DNA from: Lachnospiraceae bacterium
GTDB lineage: Bacteria; Bacillota; Clostridia; Lachnospirales; Lachnospiraceae
Direction: 5' to 3'
NCBI GenBank assembly: GCA_014803415.1
Contig: JAAVBZ010000030.1
Location: 1 to 44,678 of the forward strand
DNA length: 44,678 nt
Below the pieces are notes generated by a model, which saw only the letters and a list, made by a program, of their open reading frames with translations, made no database searches and was not told where the DNA came from. Made by a program: the position numbers and the translations under genes. Positions within the stretch are counted from its first letter, which is position 1; the number at the start of each line of letters is the position of its first letter. Below, piece by piece: positions 24,717-33,108 of this stretch.

Positions 24717-27700
24717 TCAATCTTTTTTCTCATATAACGCAGCTTCTTCAGCAACCATACTCAAATTCTGCTCTGGCCTAAAGGAGTAATTGACCACATT
24801 ATGATCCCTCTCTTCCATGTCTGTGTTATCAGTCCACAGCTCGCACTGAAACATAACGGTCTGAACAGCATCGTCCATGCCCTCCGGTGGATAGCGATGT
24901 TTCTTAAGGAGCTTTTTAATCATCATACGCATTTTCGCTCTGGCCGAGTCACGTTTCTGCCAATCAATAGTACGATTCTTTCGGAGTGTATCTGCCAGTT
25001 CCTTAGTGATGGCAATCAGCTCTTCGTTTTCATAGAAGTCCTTAATTGCCTGTGGCTTTGTCAGCGCATCATAGAATGCCAGTTCATCAGCAGTAAGACC
25101 CAGCAGATCACCTTCTTTTTGCGCAGCAGCTATCTGATGAGCGAGGTTCAGCAGTTCCTGAATGACCTCTTCATTTGTAAGCATTCCGTTCAAATAACGA
25201 TTCATCGCGCTTTGGATAATCTCGCTAAACTTCTCGGATTTAACCACATTGGTATGACGGTAAATCTGTACCTGTTCTGCAATTAGCTTTTTCAACAATT
25301 CAACAGCAAGGTTTTTCTCTTTCATCTTGGAGATTTCCTCAAGGAACTTCGGATCAAACAGTGAAAACTCCTCCGACACATCCGAGAACAAATTAATGAC
25401 GCCATCGCTCTTTACACTCTGGCTAAGTAGCGCGTTTATCCTGGCATTCATTTCAGGCAGGGAGATTTTCTTTCCCTCGCCCTGATTCATAAGGCGCATA
25501 ACAAGCACTCGTATTGACTCGAAAAATGCTGCTTCTATACGCAGGCTTTCCTCGGTGAGCGACGAGCAGAGCGACAAAGCCTGACGAAGCATAATGGCCT
25601 CTTTAAGGAAATCCTCTCGCTCTCGTTCCTTATCAACAGCAACAATAAAATTGACCGCTCCGCTGATGGTCTTGGATCGTTCAAGGTCAGTACCGATCAT
25701 GAACTTGGAATAATCGTACCCGTGGAAAATATCGTGGCAAATAGACAGCTTCTCAAGGAACTTAGGATAAGCCACCTTTGCAACGTCAGTATCTCCATAA
25801 TTATTCTTGTCGCGCAAGGTATAGTCATTCATCGCTACTTTGAGAGCTGCGGCGATACCAACATAATCAACAACCAGACCGCCTTCCTTGTCACCAAAGA
25901 CACGATTTACACGAGCAATTGCCTGCATCAGATTATACCCCTGCATTGGCTTATAAACATACATTGTAGCAAGAGACGGAACATCAAATCCTGTCAACCA
26001 CATATCTACAACAATGGCGATCTTCAGCGGGCTGTCGTTATCTTTGAACTTCTTTGCAAGCTCGTCCTTATAGCGTTTATTGCCAATGATAGGTCTCCAC
26101 TCTTCTGGGTCTTTATTGCTTTCCGTCATAACAATGGCTACCTTATCAGTCCACGAAGGTCTTAGCTGCATAATGCGGTTATATATTTTCATGGCAATGA
26201 CGCGGGAATAAGCAACTATCATCGCCTTCCCGGTGAGCAGATTTGCACGATAATTTTCGTAATGATCCAAAATGTCAGCCACAAGGGAAGCAATGGTCTG
26301 CTCATTACCCAGAATAGCTTCCATCTGGCCCAGCTCACGCTTGCTTTTCTGGATAACGTCCGGATCTGCATTGTTGGCCATGATGTCGTATTCCGTATCG
26401 ATGAGCCGCAGCGTAGCTTCGTCGAGCTTCAGTTTGATGACGCGGCTTTCGTAGTAAACCGGACGGGTAGCTCCATCTTCGACTGCTTGCGTCATATCGT
26501 AAACGTCAATATAATCACCAAAGACCTCGCGGGTGCTCCTATCCTTCATTGAGATAGGCGTACCAGTAAAACCGATGTATGTAGCATTAGGCAGGCTGTT
26601 ACGGATAATACGAGCAGTACCAATTTTAATTTTTCCAGTCTCAGTATCTACTTTCTCTTTGAGGCCATATTGCCCACGGTGAGCTTCATCTGCCATAACG
26701 ACGATATTTCTGCGCTCAGACAATGGCTCGTGGGATTCTTCGAATTTCTGCATCGTGGTGAAGATGATCCCGTTTGCCTGCCTGCCGTCAAGCAGGGCTT
26801 TCAAATGCTCCCGGCTTTCTGCATGCATTGGCTCCTGACGCAGGAAGTCTTTGCACTTAGCAAATTGGCCGAAGAGTTGATCATCCAGATCGTTTCGGTC
26901 CGTGAGTACCACGATGGTCGGGCTATCCAATGCTTCCTGTAGCAGGTGGGCATAGAAAATCATCGACAGTGACTTTCCGCTGCCCTGAGTATGCCAGAAT
27001 ACACCACCTTTTCCGTCCGTCTCAATCGCGTGCTTCGTTGAGGCTACAGCTTTGTTGACAGCAAAGTACTGATGATAACCAGCTAGTATTTTGGACTGCT
27101 TCAATCCTTCATTAGAGAAGCAGATAAAGTTTTTTATAATATCAAGCAAACGTTCTCGCTTAAAAATCCCCTCAAAGAAGGTATCAAACTGAGCATACTG
27201 CGTATTCTCATAACTGCCGTCCTTGGTTTTCCATTCCATAAAACGATCCTCACCAGAAGTAATCGTTCCAGCTTTAGATGTCAGGTGGTCACTCATAACG
27301 CAAATGCAGTTATAAATGAACATTGACGGGATTTCCTGCATATAGTTTCTAATCTGCAGGTATGCTTCTGAAGCATCGGTTTCTTCGCGAGACGGAGATT
27401 TCAACTCAATTAGCACTACGGGCAGTCCATTCAGGAAAAGGAGCACATCCGGTCGCTTATTACTGTTTTCAATAAAGGTCCACTGGTTTGCAACGACAAA
27501 GGAATTGTTATCAGGATTCTTATAATCAACAAGATACACGAGGCCTGAACGCTCCTCCCCCTTGACAAAATAGCGCACTGCGACACCATACTGAAGATAA
27601 TCCATAAAGACAGCATTCTTCTGAACCAGCTCAGCATTTTCAAAATTCTTCAGTTTAAACAGCGCATCTACGATGGCATCCTCAGGCATGGAAGGATTCA

Positions 27701-27851
27701 ACCGATACAACGCAGATGTAAGTTCATCCTCATATAGTGGACTATTAAAATTCTTCTCAATATCAGGTCCATAAACATGGCGATACCCCATACCTTGGAA
27801 AAGCTCTATGATGGAATTTTCATAGTCAGCTTCCATATAAAATCCTGACAT
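24717..27851 (-). CDS. hsdR: Type I restriction enzyme R subunit
   Basis: The 1044-residue HsdR has an N-terminal PD-(D/E)xK nuclease (RPDVLLFLNGLPVVLIELK near 133-153). A superfamily 2 translocase follows, with TQGSGKS (about 290), the DEAH box MADEAHRG (about 388) and later helicase motifs such as WLTGFDVPSL and YVGIAAALK. Near the C-terminus is a helical region for assembly with HsdM. Start: AAAGGAG 10 bases upstream. It is separated from hsdM and hsdS by the inverted hsdS segment, so its expression would depend on transcription through that segment or a promoter within it. Confidence 0.96.
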   Translation of the reverse strand: MSGFYMEADYENSIIELFQGMGYRHVYGPDIEKNFNSPLYEDELTSALYRLNPSMPEDAIVDALFKLKNFENAELVQKNAVFMDYLQYGVAVRYFVKGEERSGLVYLVDYKNPDNNSFVVANQWTFIENSNKRPDVLLFLNGLPVVLIELKSPSREETDASEAYLQIRNYMQEIPSMFIYNCICVMSDHLTSKAGTITSGEDRFMEWKTKDGSYENTQYAQFDTFFEGIFKRERLLDIIKNFICFSNEGLKQSKILAGYHQYFAVNKAVASTKHAIETDGKGGVFWHTQGSGKSLSMIFYAHLLQEALDSPTIVVLTDRNDLDDQLFGQFAKCKDFLRQEPMHAESREHLKALLDGRQANGIIFTTMQKFEESHEPLSERRNIVVMADEAHRGQYGLKEKVDTETGKIKIGTARIIRNSLPNATYIGFTGTPISMKDRSTREVFGDYIDVYDMTQAVEDGATRPVYYESRVIKLKLDEATLRLIDTEYDIMANNADPDVIQKSKRELGQMEAILGNEQTIASLVADILDHYENYRANLLTGKAMIVAYSRVIAMKIYNRIMQLRPSWTDKVAIVMTESNKDPEEWRPIIGNKRYKDELAKKFKDNDSPLKIAIVVDMWLTGFDVPSLATMYVYKPMQGYNLMQAIARVNRVFGDKEGGLVVDYVGIAAALKVAMNDYTLRDKNNYGDTDVAKVAYPKFLEKLSICHDIFHGYDYSKFMIGTDLERSKTISGAVNFIVAVDKEREREDFLKEAIMLRQALSLCSSLTEESLRIEAAFFESIRVLVMRLMNQGEGKKISLPEMNARINALLSQSVKSDGVINLFSDVSEEFSLFDPKFLEEISKMKEKNLAVELLKKLIAEQVQIYRHTNVVKSEKFSEIIQSAMNRYLNGMLTNEEVIQELLNLAHQIAAAQKEGDLLGLTADELAFYDALTKPQAIKDFYENEELIAITKELADTLRKNRTIDWQKRDSARAKMRMMIKKLLKKHRYPPEGMDDAVQTVMFQCELWTDNTDMEERDHNVVNYSFRPEQNLSMVAEEAALYEKKD

Positions 27852-27934
27852 ATCAATCGCTCCTTTGTGTACTTTCTATCATAATACTCCTTTTCAAGGT
27901 TTCTTTCTCCTTACAGTTTCTTTGTTCCGATTCA

Positions 27935-28636
27935 AACGATAATTTAACAGAGCAAGCTCAACTATTATTTGATCAATGGTTTGGCTGTTATTTCGGAAAA
28001 ACTACTATTCCTACAGGATGGTTTATAACAAACCTGGGGGATATGGATGTCCTTATCACTGATTATGTCGCTAATGGTAGTTTTAAATCTCTTGCAGAAA
28101 ATGTACAATATCTCGCAGAAGAGACTAATAATGTCTTGATAAGACTTACTGATTACAATAATAACTACAGTTCGGATATGTTGTATATTTCTGATGCTGC
28201 TTATGAATTTCTTGGGAAAAGCAAACTTTATGGAGGTGAGATTATAATTTCCAATGTTGGAGCAAATGTAGGAACTGTTTTCAGATGTCCTCACCTTAAA
28301 AAACGCATGAGCTTGGCACCAAATGCAGTATTACTTCGTTCAGATTTATATGAACACTATCTTTATTTACTTTTTACAAGTGCATATGGTCAATATCTGC
28401 TTCGGTCTATTGTAACTGGAAGTGCTCAACCAAAATTCAATAAAACTAATTTCAGGTCATTAAAAGTACTCATTCCTGATAGGGAAATGCTTTCTTTGTT
28501 TAATGATGTTTATGCGCCCATTTATGAGCAGATTACGCTTAACTATATGGAAAATACTCAATTATCTAATTTACGAGATACACTGTTGCCTAAACTTATG
28601 TCTGGTGAGATTGATGTGTCTAACATCCAGCTCTAA
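27935..28636 (+). pseudogene. hsdS: Inverted, promoterless second half of hsdS
   Basis: The frame reads NDNLTEQAQLLFDQWFG, which is the central conserved helix region of type I specificity subunits, then a target-recognition domain (about 180 residues, including GGEIIISNVGANVGTVFR and SAQPKFNKTNF) and the terminal conserved helix NLRDTLLPKLMSGEID. There is no start codon or ribosome site at its beginning, and it lies antisense to the operon, between hsdS and hsdR. An internal ATG at 28043 is not preceded by a ribosome site. It is best read as a silent cassette that becomes the C-terminal half of HsdS when the segment is inverted. After the stop there is a small AAACGGC-TTC-GCCGTTT hairpin at 28654-28670. 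Confidence 0.85.
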
Positions 28637-28675
28637 GCTACCTGTGGACTCGAAAACGGCTTCGCCGTTTCCACG

Positions 28676-28738
28676 TTACCGCCGCATACTACATTGTAGC
28701 AGATTTCCAGCATCATATACGGCGGTAAATTATCGTTT
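28676..28738. repeat. Long imperfect hairpin next to the third 13-bp site
   Basis: Arms TTACCGCCGCATA (28676-28688) and TATACGGCGGTAA (28716-28728) pair at 12 of 13 positions. The right arm overlaps the start of a further copy of the 13-bp hsdS repeat at 28726-28738. It lies between the silent hsdS half and the DUF3990 fragment. It could be a recombinase-binding structure, a terminator for antisense transcripts, or a scar of insertion. Confidence 0.55.
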
Positions 28739-28772
28739 AAAATAATAACCAAGAAAGTAGAGGTACAATTAT

Positions 28773-28943
28773 ATGATACTCTATCATGCAAGTAAGGAAA
28801 TAGTTGAATTTCCAGAAGTTCGCAAGACAAAGTATACAAAAGATTTTTCATGGGGATTTTATTGTACGGTTGATTTTCAACAGGCAGTAAGATGGGCTAA
28901 TCGTGGAGAAGGATCTCCAATAATAAATTATCGTTTATATTAG
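28773..28943 (+). pseudogene. Truncated DUF3990 (ADP-ribosyltransferase-like) gene
   Basis: A 56-codon frame starts ATG with an AGAGG site about 10 bases upstream. It encodes ILYHASKEIVEFPEV, YTKDFSWGFYCT and QQAVRWANRG, the N-terminal pattern of DUF3990 proteins (usually about 150 residues), which look like ADP-ribosyltransferases and often sit with DUF3791 partners. The frame stops 7 bases after the 13-bp hsdS repeat, at INYRLY, and its last 47 bases are antisense to the end of hsdS. After inversion it would still be truncated, with a different 13-residue tail. It therefore looks broken by the event that created the hsdS arrangement. It was not long enough for standard gene callers and has no DUF3791 partner here. 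Confidence 0.7.
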
Positions 28944-29490
28944 TACTCACTTCGATTTTGTCATCAATAGCCTTTAAAATCGAAACGATCTGATTTTGTA
29001 CCTCCTTGGGCGGAACCACTAAACTCATGCGTTTTAAGTCTGCAATTGTAACATGACCCAACCCGGTTGTCTGTTTGTTTGTTGCTATTTGAGTAAAGTG
29101 CGGCTTTAATAACTTTAAAACATAATAAAGATAATCCTTAGTAACAAGTTCTTTATTCGCTGTCACCTTAAAAATATGCTGATTTAGCCATCCTTCCTGC
29201 AGACGGTAGCGAAATACATCTATTGAAGTCTGTGGATTTCCAGACCAAGAGAATAAAAGATCATCCCAACGAATAAATACCTCTTCTCCATAGTCTCCCT
29301 GAGTAAAAGATGTATTTAAACTGATTCCGTTATTCAGTTCTGCAATCTTGATTATAGGCCGGCCATTCTTTGAAAAGTTTATTTTTTTAAATGCAAGTCC
29401 ATTCTTCCAAATAGCAAGGTCGAACAAAGAATGTCTGGTACCTTCACGATCTGATTTTATATTGTAGAGTAAGCTCTCATCAAATTTCAT
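28897..29490 (-). CDS. hsdS: Type I specificity subunit, half-length (one target-recognition domain)
   Basis: Start placed at 29490 (MKFDESLLYNIK), overlapping the hsdM stop; 197 residues. The sequence covers one target-recognition domain (SLFDLAIWKNGLAF to NKQTTGLGHVTIADLKRMSLVVP) and the following conserved helix, KEVQNQIVSILKAIDDKIEVSTNINDNL. Then come eight residues, LLEILLHD, that derive from the antisense of a DUF3990 fragment. Normal HsdS proteins have two such domains and about 400 residues. This form could still work as a homodimer, as known for half-size HsdS, giving a palindromic target, or be inactive. Inversion at the NDNL site would extend it by 229 residues. Confidence 0.9.
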   Translation of the reverse strand: MKFDESLLYNIKSDREGTRHSLFDLAIWKNGLAFKKINFSKNGRPIIKIAELNNGISLNTSFTQGDYGEEVFIRWDDLLFSWSGNPQTSIDVFRYRLQEGWLNQHIFKVTANKELVTKDYLYYVLKLLKPHFTQIATNKQTTGLGHVTIADLKRMSLVVPPKEVQNQIVSILKAIDDKIEVSTNINDNLLLEILLHD

Positions 29491-30988
29491 ATCCAATCGC
29501 CCCCAGCTTCCTTCTGATCTCATCCTCCAGTTCACGGGACTTGGCAAACATATCTGAAAGCTCCGAAGTCAACTTTGCCATTTTCTCCTCGAAAGGCTCT
29601 CCATTGTCTTCCAGCTCTTCAATGCCCACATAGCGTCCTGGAGTCAGGATGTAATCTTGCTCTGCGATATCCTGCTGTGTGGCAACTGAGCAAAAGCCTT
29701 TGACCTCCTCAAGCATTCCATTTTGAAAAGCCTCAAAGGTATCAGCCAGTTTTTGAATATCTTCTTCGGAGAAATCTCTGTGCTTTCGATCCACCATATG
29801 TCCCATCTTGCGGGCATCAATAAAGAGCGTCTTACCTTTCTGCTTCTTTCCCTTGGTAATAAACCATAGCGTAACAGGAATGGTCACACTATAGAAAAGT
29901 TGCGTCGGCATAGCAATAATGCCCTCAATCAGATCGTCCTCTATAATCCTTTTACGGATTGCACCTTCACCGCTGGACTGCGTGGAGAGAGCTCCGTTTG
30001 CCAGCACAAGGCCGATTTTTCCAGCTGGTGCAAGGTGATGGATCATATGCTGAATCCATGCATAGTTAGCATTACCAGCAGGAGGTATACCATACTTCCA
30101 ACGAACATCCTCCAGCAGTTTTTCCTGATTCCAAGGATGATAGTTGAATGGAGGGTTCGCTAAGATAAAGTCAGCCTTTAATGTCGGATGCAAATCATTA
30201 GTAAATGTATCTGCATGGTAAGGTCCGAAGTCAGCGTCAATACCACGGATCGCCATGTTCATCTTAGCCATCTTCCATGTGTCGGCATTCGCCTCTTGTC
30301 CATAAACAGAAATGGCACCACGCTTGCTGGAATGAGCCTGAATAAACTTTGCACTCTGTACAAACATACCACCGGAGCCACAGCAGCAGTCATATACACG
30401 GCAGTTATCAAAAGGACGCAGGATAGCGACAAGCGTTTTAACCACGCTGGAAGGCGTATAGAATTCACCACCGCCGACACCTTCCTTTTCAGCAAACTGC
30501 GCAATGCAATATTCATAGGTTCGTCCAAGAAGGTCTTCGCTTTCTTCCGTATCGCTCATGTCGATGTTATTGGTGAAGATATCTACCACGTCACCCAACA
30601 CTCGCTTATCAAGGTCAGGGCTGGCATAATTCTTCGGAAGGACATTTTTCAGTATCTTGTTTTCAGCCTCAATCGCCCTCATGGCCGTATCAATGACTGT
30701 TCCAATCTCCGGAGTATGAGCCGCAGAAGCAATCGTACTCCATCGAGCCTCTTCAGGTACGAAGAACACATTCTCCATAGTATAGGCATCACGATCATCC
30801 TCGAACCCATCCCCTTCGTCTACAAGTTCCTGATAGCGCCTATCAAAAGCTGCAGAAATGTAGCGTAAGAATATAAGACCGATGATTACCTTCCGATATT
30901 CTGCCGCAGGGATATGTCCCCATAGGACACAAGCAGCATCCCACAGTTGTTTTTCAAAGCCGATGTTGGCATTGGTTTTGTCAGCCAT
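29480..30988 (-). CDS. hsdM: Type I DNA methyltransferase M subunit
   Basis: The 502-residue protein has the helical N-terminal HsdM domain (LWDAACVLWGHIPAAEYRK), the SAM motif YDCCCGSGGMF near 200 and the catalytic NPPF (ILANPPFNY) near 279, so it methylates adenine N6. A C-terminal helical part contacts HsdS. Start: TTGGAGG 9 bases before the ATG. It is the first gene of the restriction operon; the 200 bases upstream to rlmD are AT-rich and contain no other gene. Confidence 0.96.
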   Translation of the reverse strand: MADKTNANIGFEKQLWDAACVLWGHIPAAEYRKVIIGLIFLRYISAAFDRRYQELVDEGDGFEDDRDAYTMENVFFVPEEARWSTIASAAHTPEIGTVIDTAMRAIEAENKILKNVLPKNYASPDLDKRVLGDVVDIFTNNIDMSDTEESEDLLGRTYEYCIAQFAEKEGVGGGEFYTPSSVVKTLVAILRPFDNCRVYDCCCGSGGMFVQSAKFIQAHSSKRGAISVYGQEANADTWKMAKMNMAIRGIDADFGPYHADTFTNDLHPTLKADFILANPPFNYHPWNQEKLLEDVRWKYGIPPAGNANYAWIQHMIHHLAPAGKIGLVLANGALSTQSSGEGAIRKRIIEDDLIEGIIAMPTQLFYSVTIPVTLWFITKGKKQKGKTLFIDARKMGHMVDRKHRDFSEEDIQKLADTFEAFQNGMLEEVKGFCSVATQQDIAEQDYILTPGRYVGIEELEDNGEPFEEKMAKLTSELSDMFAKSRELEDEIRRKLGAIGYEI

Positions 30989-31188
30989 CTAAATCTACCT
31001 CCAAGTAATTTCACGTTCCTCTTCTGATTGTAAGTCCGATAATATGTTACCACAAATCAATCTAAATCGCACTATAAATTAAAGAGAAGAGGCTTCCACC
31101 TTATATTTTGTTCAAAACACCTATAAGGAACACACAATAGTAGATTTAAACACTGCCACCTATTAATCTATCTTAAAACACTTGACCG

Positions 31189-32589
31189 CTACCTTTCTTC
31201 TTCCCTGGAAAGTAAGACAACCGTCTCTATCCCGGTAGTCCACGGGAATTGATCCACAGCTGCCGCTTTTTCAACAACATATCCTTTCTCCAGAAAAACT
31301 TCCAGATCCCTGACAAGGCTGGTAGGCTTACAGGATATGTATACCAGCTTATCAATACCATAATCAATGATCTTGTACAAAGCCTTGGGATGGATCCCAT
31401 CCCTTGGCGGATCTAAAACGATCATATCCGGCTTTTCTTCTATAGTATCCAGAACCTTCAGTACGTCCCCGGCAATAAATTCACAATTATGCAGACCGTT
31501 TTCCAATGCATTTTTCTTAGCAGCCTCTACTGCCTCCTCCACAATCTCTACGCCGATGACTTTCTTTGCAACAGGTGCCAGCAATTGTGCAATAGTCCCT
31601 GTTCCGCTGTACAGATCATAAACGACTTTATCCGGTTCACAGTTGTCTTTGCAGCCCCCTTTAAGGTCACCTACATATTCTCTGGCCAGCTCATACAGCA
31701 CTTCCGCGCTTAGAGTATTCGTTTGAAAAAAAGAAAAAGTGGTTATCTTAAATTTCAGCCCCAACAGTTCCTCGTAAAAGAAATCCTGTCCATACAAAAT
31801 ATCTGTATGGTCGCTTTGCACCACATCCGCAACGGAATCATTGGTAATATGAAGTATTCCTGCAAATTTTCCTTTTAGATCAAGGGAAAGAAGTCCTTCT
31901 ACCCAGGGCTTCAGATCATGCTCTTCCTGGGAAGTAGTCACCAAAGCAGCCAGTATCTCTCCCGTTTTTGCCGCCTTTCTCACAAGCAGATGTCTCAAAT
32001 ATCCCGTATGACGGAGCCTGTGAAAAAAAGTTATTTTTTCATTATCAAAATAATCTCTGGTATAAGAAAGAATACTCCGATAATCCTCGTCTACGATCTG
32101 ACATTCTTGTACTGTAACAATATCATAAAAGCTTCCTCTTTTGTGCATGCCTAGAGCCAGCGGTCCGTCCTTTACCTCATCTCCGAAAGAAAACTCCATT
32201 TTATTGCGATAAGCATATACGGCAGGGCTTCCCTTAATTCCTTCAAAGCTCCATGGTCTGTCCTGTTTATCCAGCACGCTGTTAAGAAGCCGCATAATCT
32301 GTCCTTCCTTGATCTTAAGTTGTTCCTCATAAGGCAGGGAAATATAGGTACATCCTCCGCAGGTTCCGAAATGCGGGCAAGGGCTGCCCGTTTCAAGCAA
32401 AGAGTTTTCTTCCACTTCAAGCAGCCTTCCTTCTGCCTTTCCATGTCTGACTTTATTCACAGCCAGCCTGACTTTCTGACCGGGAAGTGCATTTTTCACA
32501 ACACAAACGCCCTCTCCGGTGTCAACGATTCCTTTATTTGGGAAATCAATTCTCTCTACAATTCCTTCTAATACCTGTCCTTTTTTCAT
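31189..32589 (-). CDS. rlmD: 23S rRNA (uracil-C5)-methyltransferase RlmD-like
   Basis: The 466-residue protein has an N-terminal TRAM domain (about 1-60). The Fe-S cysteines are Cys71, Cys77 and Cys80 in CPHFGTCGGC, with a fourth near 163 in QECQIVD. A SAM-binding domain follows with YDLYSGTGTIAQLLA and LDPPRDG, and the catalytic loop YISCKPTSLVRDL. This matches the RlmD/RlmCD class that methylates U747 or U1939 of 23S rRNA in firmicutes. Start: GGGAGCG 8 bases upstream. It stands as a single gene; upstream is a terminator of the neighbouring small membrane-protein gene. Confidence 0.93.
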   Translation of the reverse strand: MKKGQVLEGIVERIDFPNKGIVDTGEGVCVVKNALPGQKVRLAVNKVRHGKAEGRLLEVEENSLLETGSPCPHFGTCGGCTYISLPYEEQLKIKEGQIMRLLNSVLDKQDRPWSFEGIKGSPAVYAYRNKMEFSFGDEVKDGPLALGMHKRGSFYDIVTVQECQIVDEDYRSILSYTRDYFDNEKITFFHRLRHTGYLRHLLVRKAAKTGEILAALVTTSQEEHDLKPWVEGLLSLDLKGKFAGILHITNDSVADVVQSDHTDILYGQDFFYEELLGLKFKITTFSFFQTNTLSAEVLYELAREYVGDLKGGCKDNCEPDKVVYDLYSGTGTIAQLLAPVAKKVIGVEIVEEAVEAAKKNALENGLHNCEFIAGDVLKVLDTIEEKPDMIVLDPPRDGIHPKALYKIIDYGIDKLVYISCKPTSLVRDLEVFLEKGYVVEKAAAVDQFPWTTGIETVVLLSREEER

Positions 32590-32630
32590 ACTTTTTCGCT
32601 CCCGTTAAAGCGCGACATAGCGCGCGAACT

Positions 32631-32661
32631 AAAAACAGGATGTACATATCTGCACATCCTG
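32631..32661 (-). terminator. Intrinsic terminator of the acidic-tail membrane protein gene
   Basis: On the minus strand CAGGATGT and ACATCCTG form an 8-bp stem followed by five T. It lies about 35 bases after the stop at 32695 and before rlmD. Confidence 0.8.
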
Positions 32662-32694
32662 CATGATCCAACTATAAGCTCTGAACTCAAGCTA

Positions 32695-33024
32695 TTATTC
32701 AGCAAAATCTTCTTCATTTGCTGCATTTTCATTGACGATCTTTATTTTTTCAGTTTCCTCGTCTGTATCTTCGTCATCATCCTCGAAGAAATCATCATCA
32801 AAATCATCATCGAAATCCTCCAGATAATCCGGCGTAAAATAACGATATACCGCATAAGCAATACCTGCCACTGCTGCAACTGCTCCGATGATCGCAAGAA
32901 CCCATAATATAATATTATTTCTCTTTTTCTCTTCTTCCTTTTTATTAAAATAATCCTTTAATTCCTTAATATCATGAGCCTTTACAAAATCCATTAATTC
33001 TTCAATCTTATTCCATGTATTCAT
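32695..33024 (-). CDS. Small single-pass membrane protein with acidic cytoplasmic-type tail
   Basis: The 109-residue protein has an amphipathic charged N-terminus (KIEELMDFVKAHDIKELKDYF), one transmembrane helix (NNIILWVLAIIGAVAAVAGIAYAVYRY, about 36-62) and an extremely acidic tail with runs of Asp and Glu (EDFDDDFDDDFFEDDDED). I do not recognise a named family. Similar small proteins with Asp/Glu-rich tails are found in Lachnospiraceae. Start ATG at 33024 with AGAGAGG upstream. It has its own terminator. The acidic tail could bind cations or a basic partner; that is speculation. Confidence 0.8.
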   Translation of the reverse strand: MNTWNKIEELMDFVKAHDIKELKDYFNKKEEEKKRNNIILWVLAIIGAVAAVAGIAYAVYRYFTPDYLEDFDDDFDDDFFEDDDEDTDEETEKIKIVNENAANEEDFAE

Positions 33025-33108
33025 AGCCAGTTCCTCTCTTTCCTCTTTCTTTCAATGAATCTAGTATAACATTTTACAAATGATTTTACTACTGGTATTT
33101 AAAATAAT

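Larger units (their letters stand above)
27934..28936. repeat. Invertible segment bounded by 13-bp inverted repeats
   Basis: AAACGATAATTTA occurs at 27934-27946 on the plus strand and at 28924-28936 on the minus strand. In both places it encodes Asn-Asp-Asn-Leu in the same frame of an hsdS reading frame. Flipping the roughly 1-kb segment would fuse the minus-strand hsdS start to the plus-strand half-gene, making a single frame of about 418 codons, the normal HsdS size. A third copy lies at 28726-28738 in the same orientation as the right-hand copy. No recombinase gene is in the window. The repeats are directly seen; switching is inferred. Confidence 0.8.

Noticed and set aside
28043-28636. 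Independent 197-codon gene starting at ATG 28043
   Set aside because: The homologous frame extends upstream to the 13-bp site at 27934 and the ATG has no ribosome site, so it is an internal part of the silent hsdS half.
30188-30868. 226-codon plus-strand frame over hsdM
   Set aside because: Antisense to the strongly supported methyltransferase; no ribosome site or motif.
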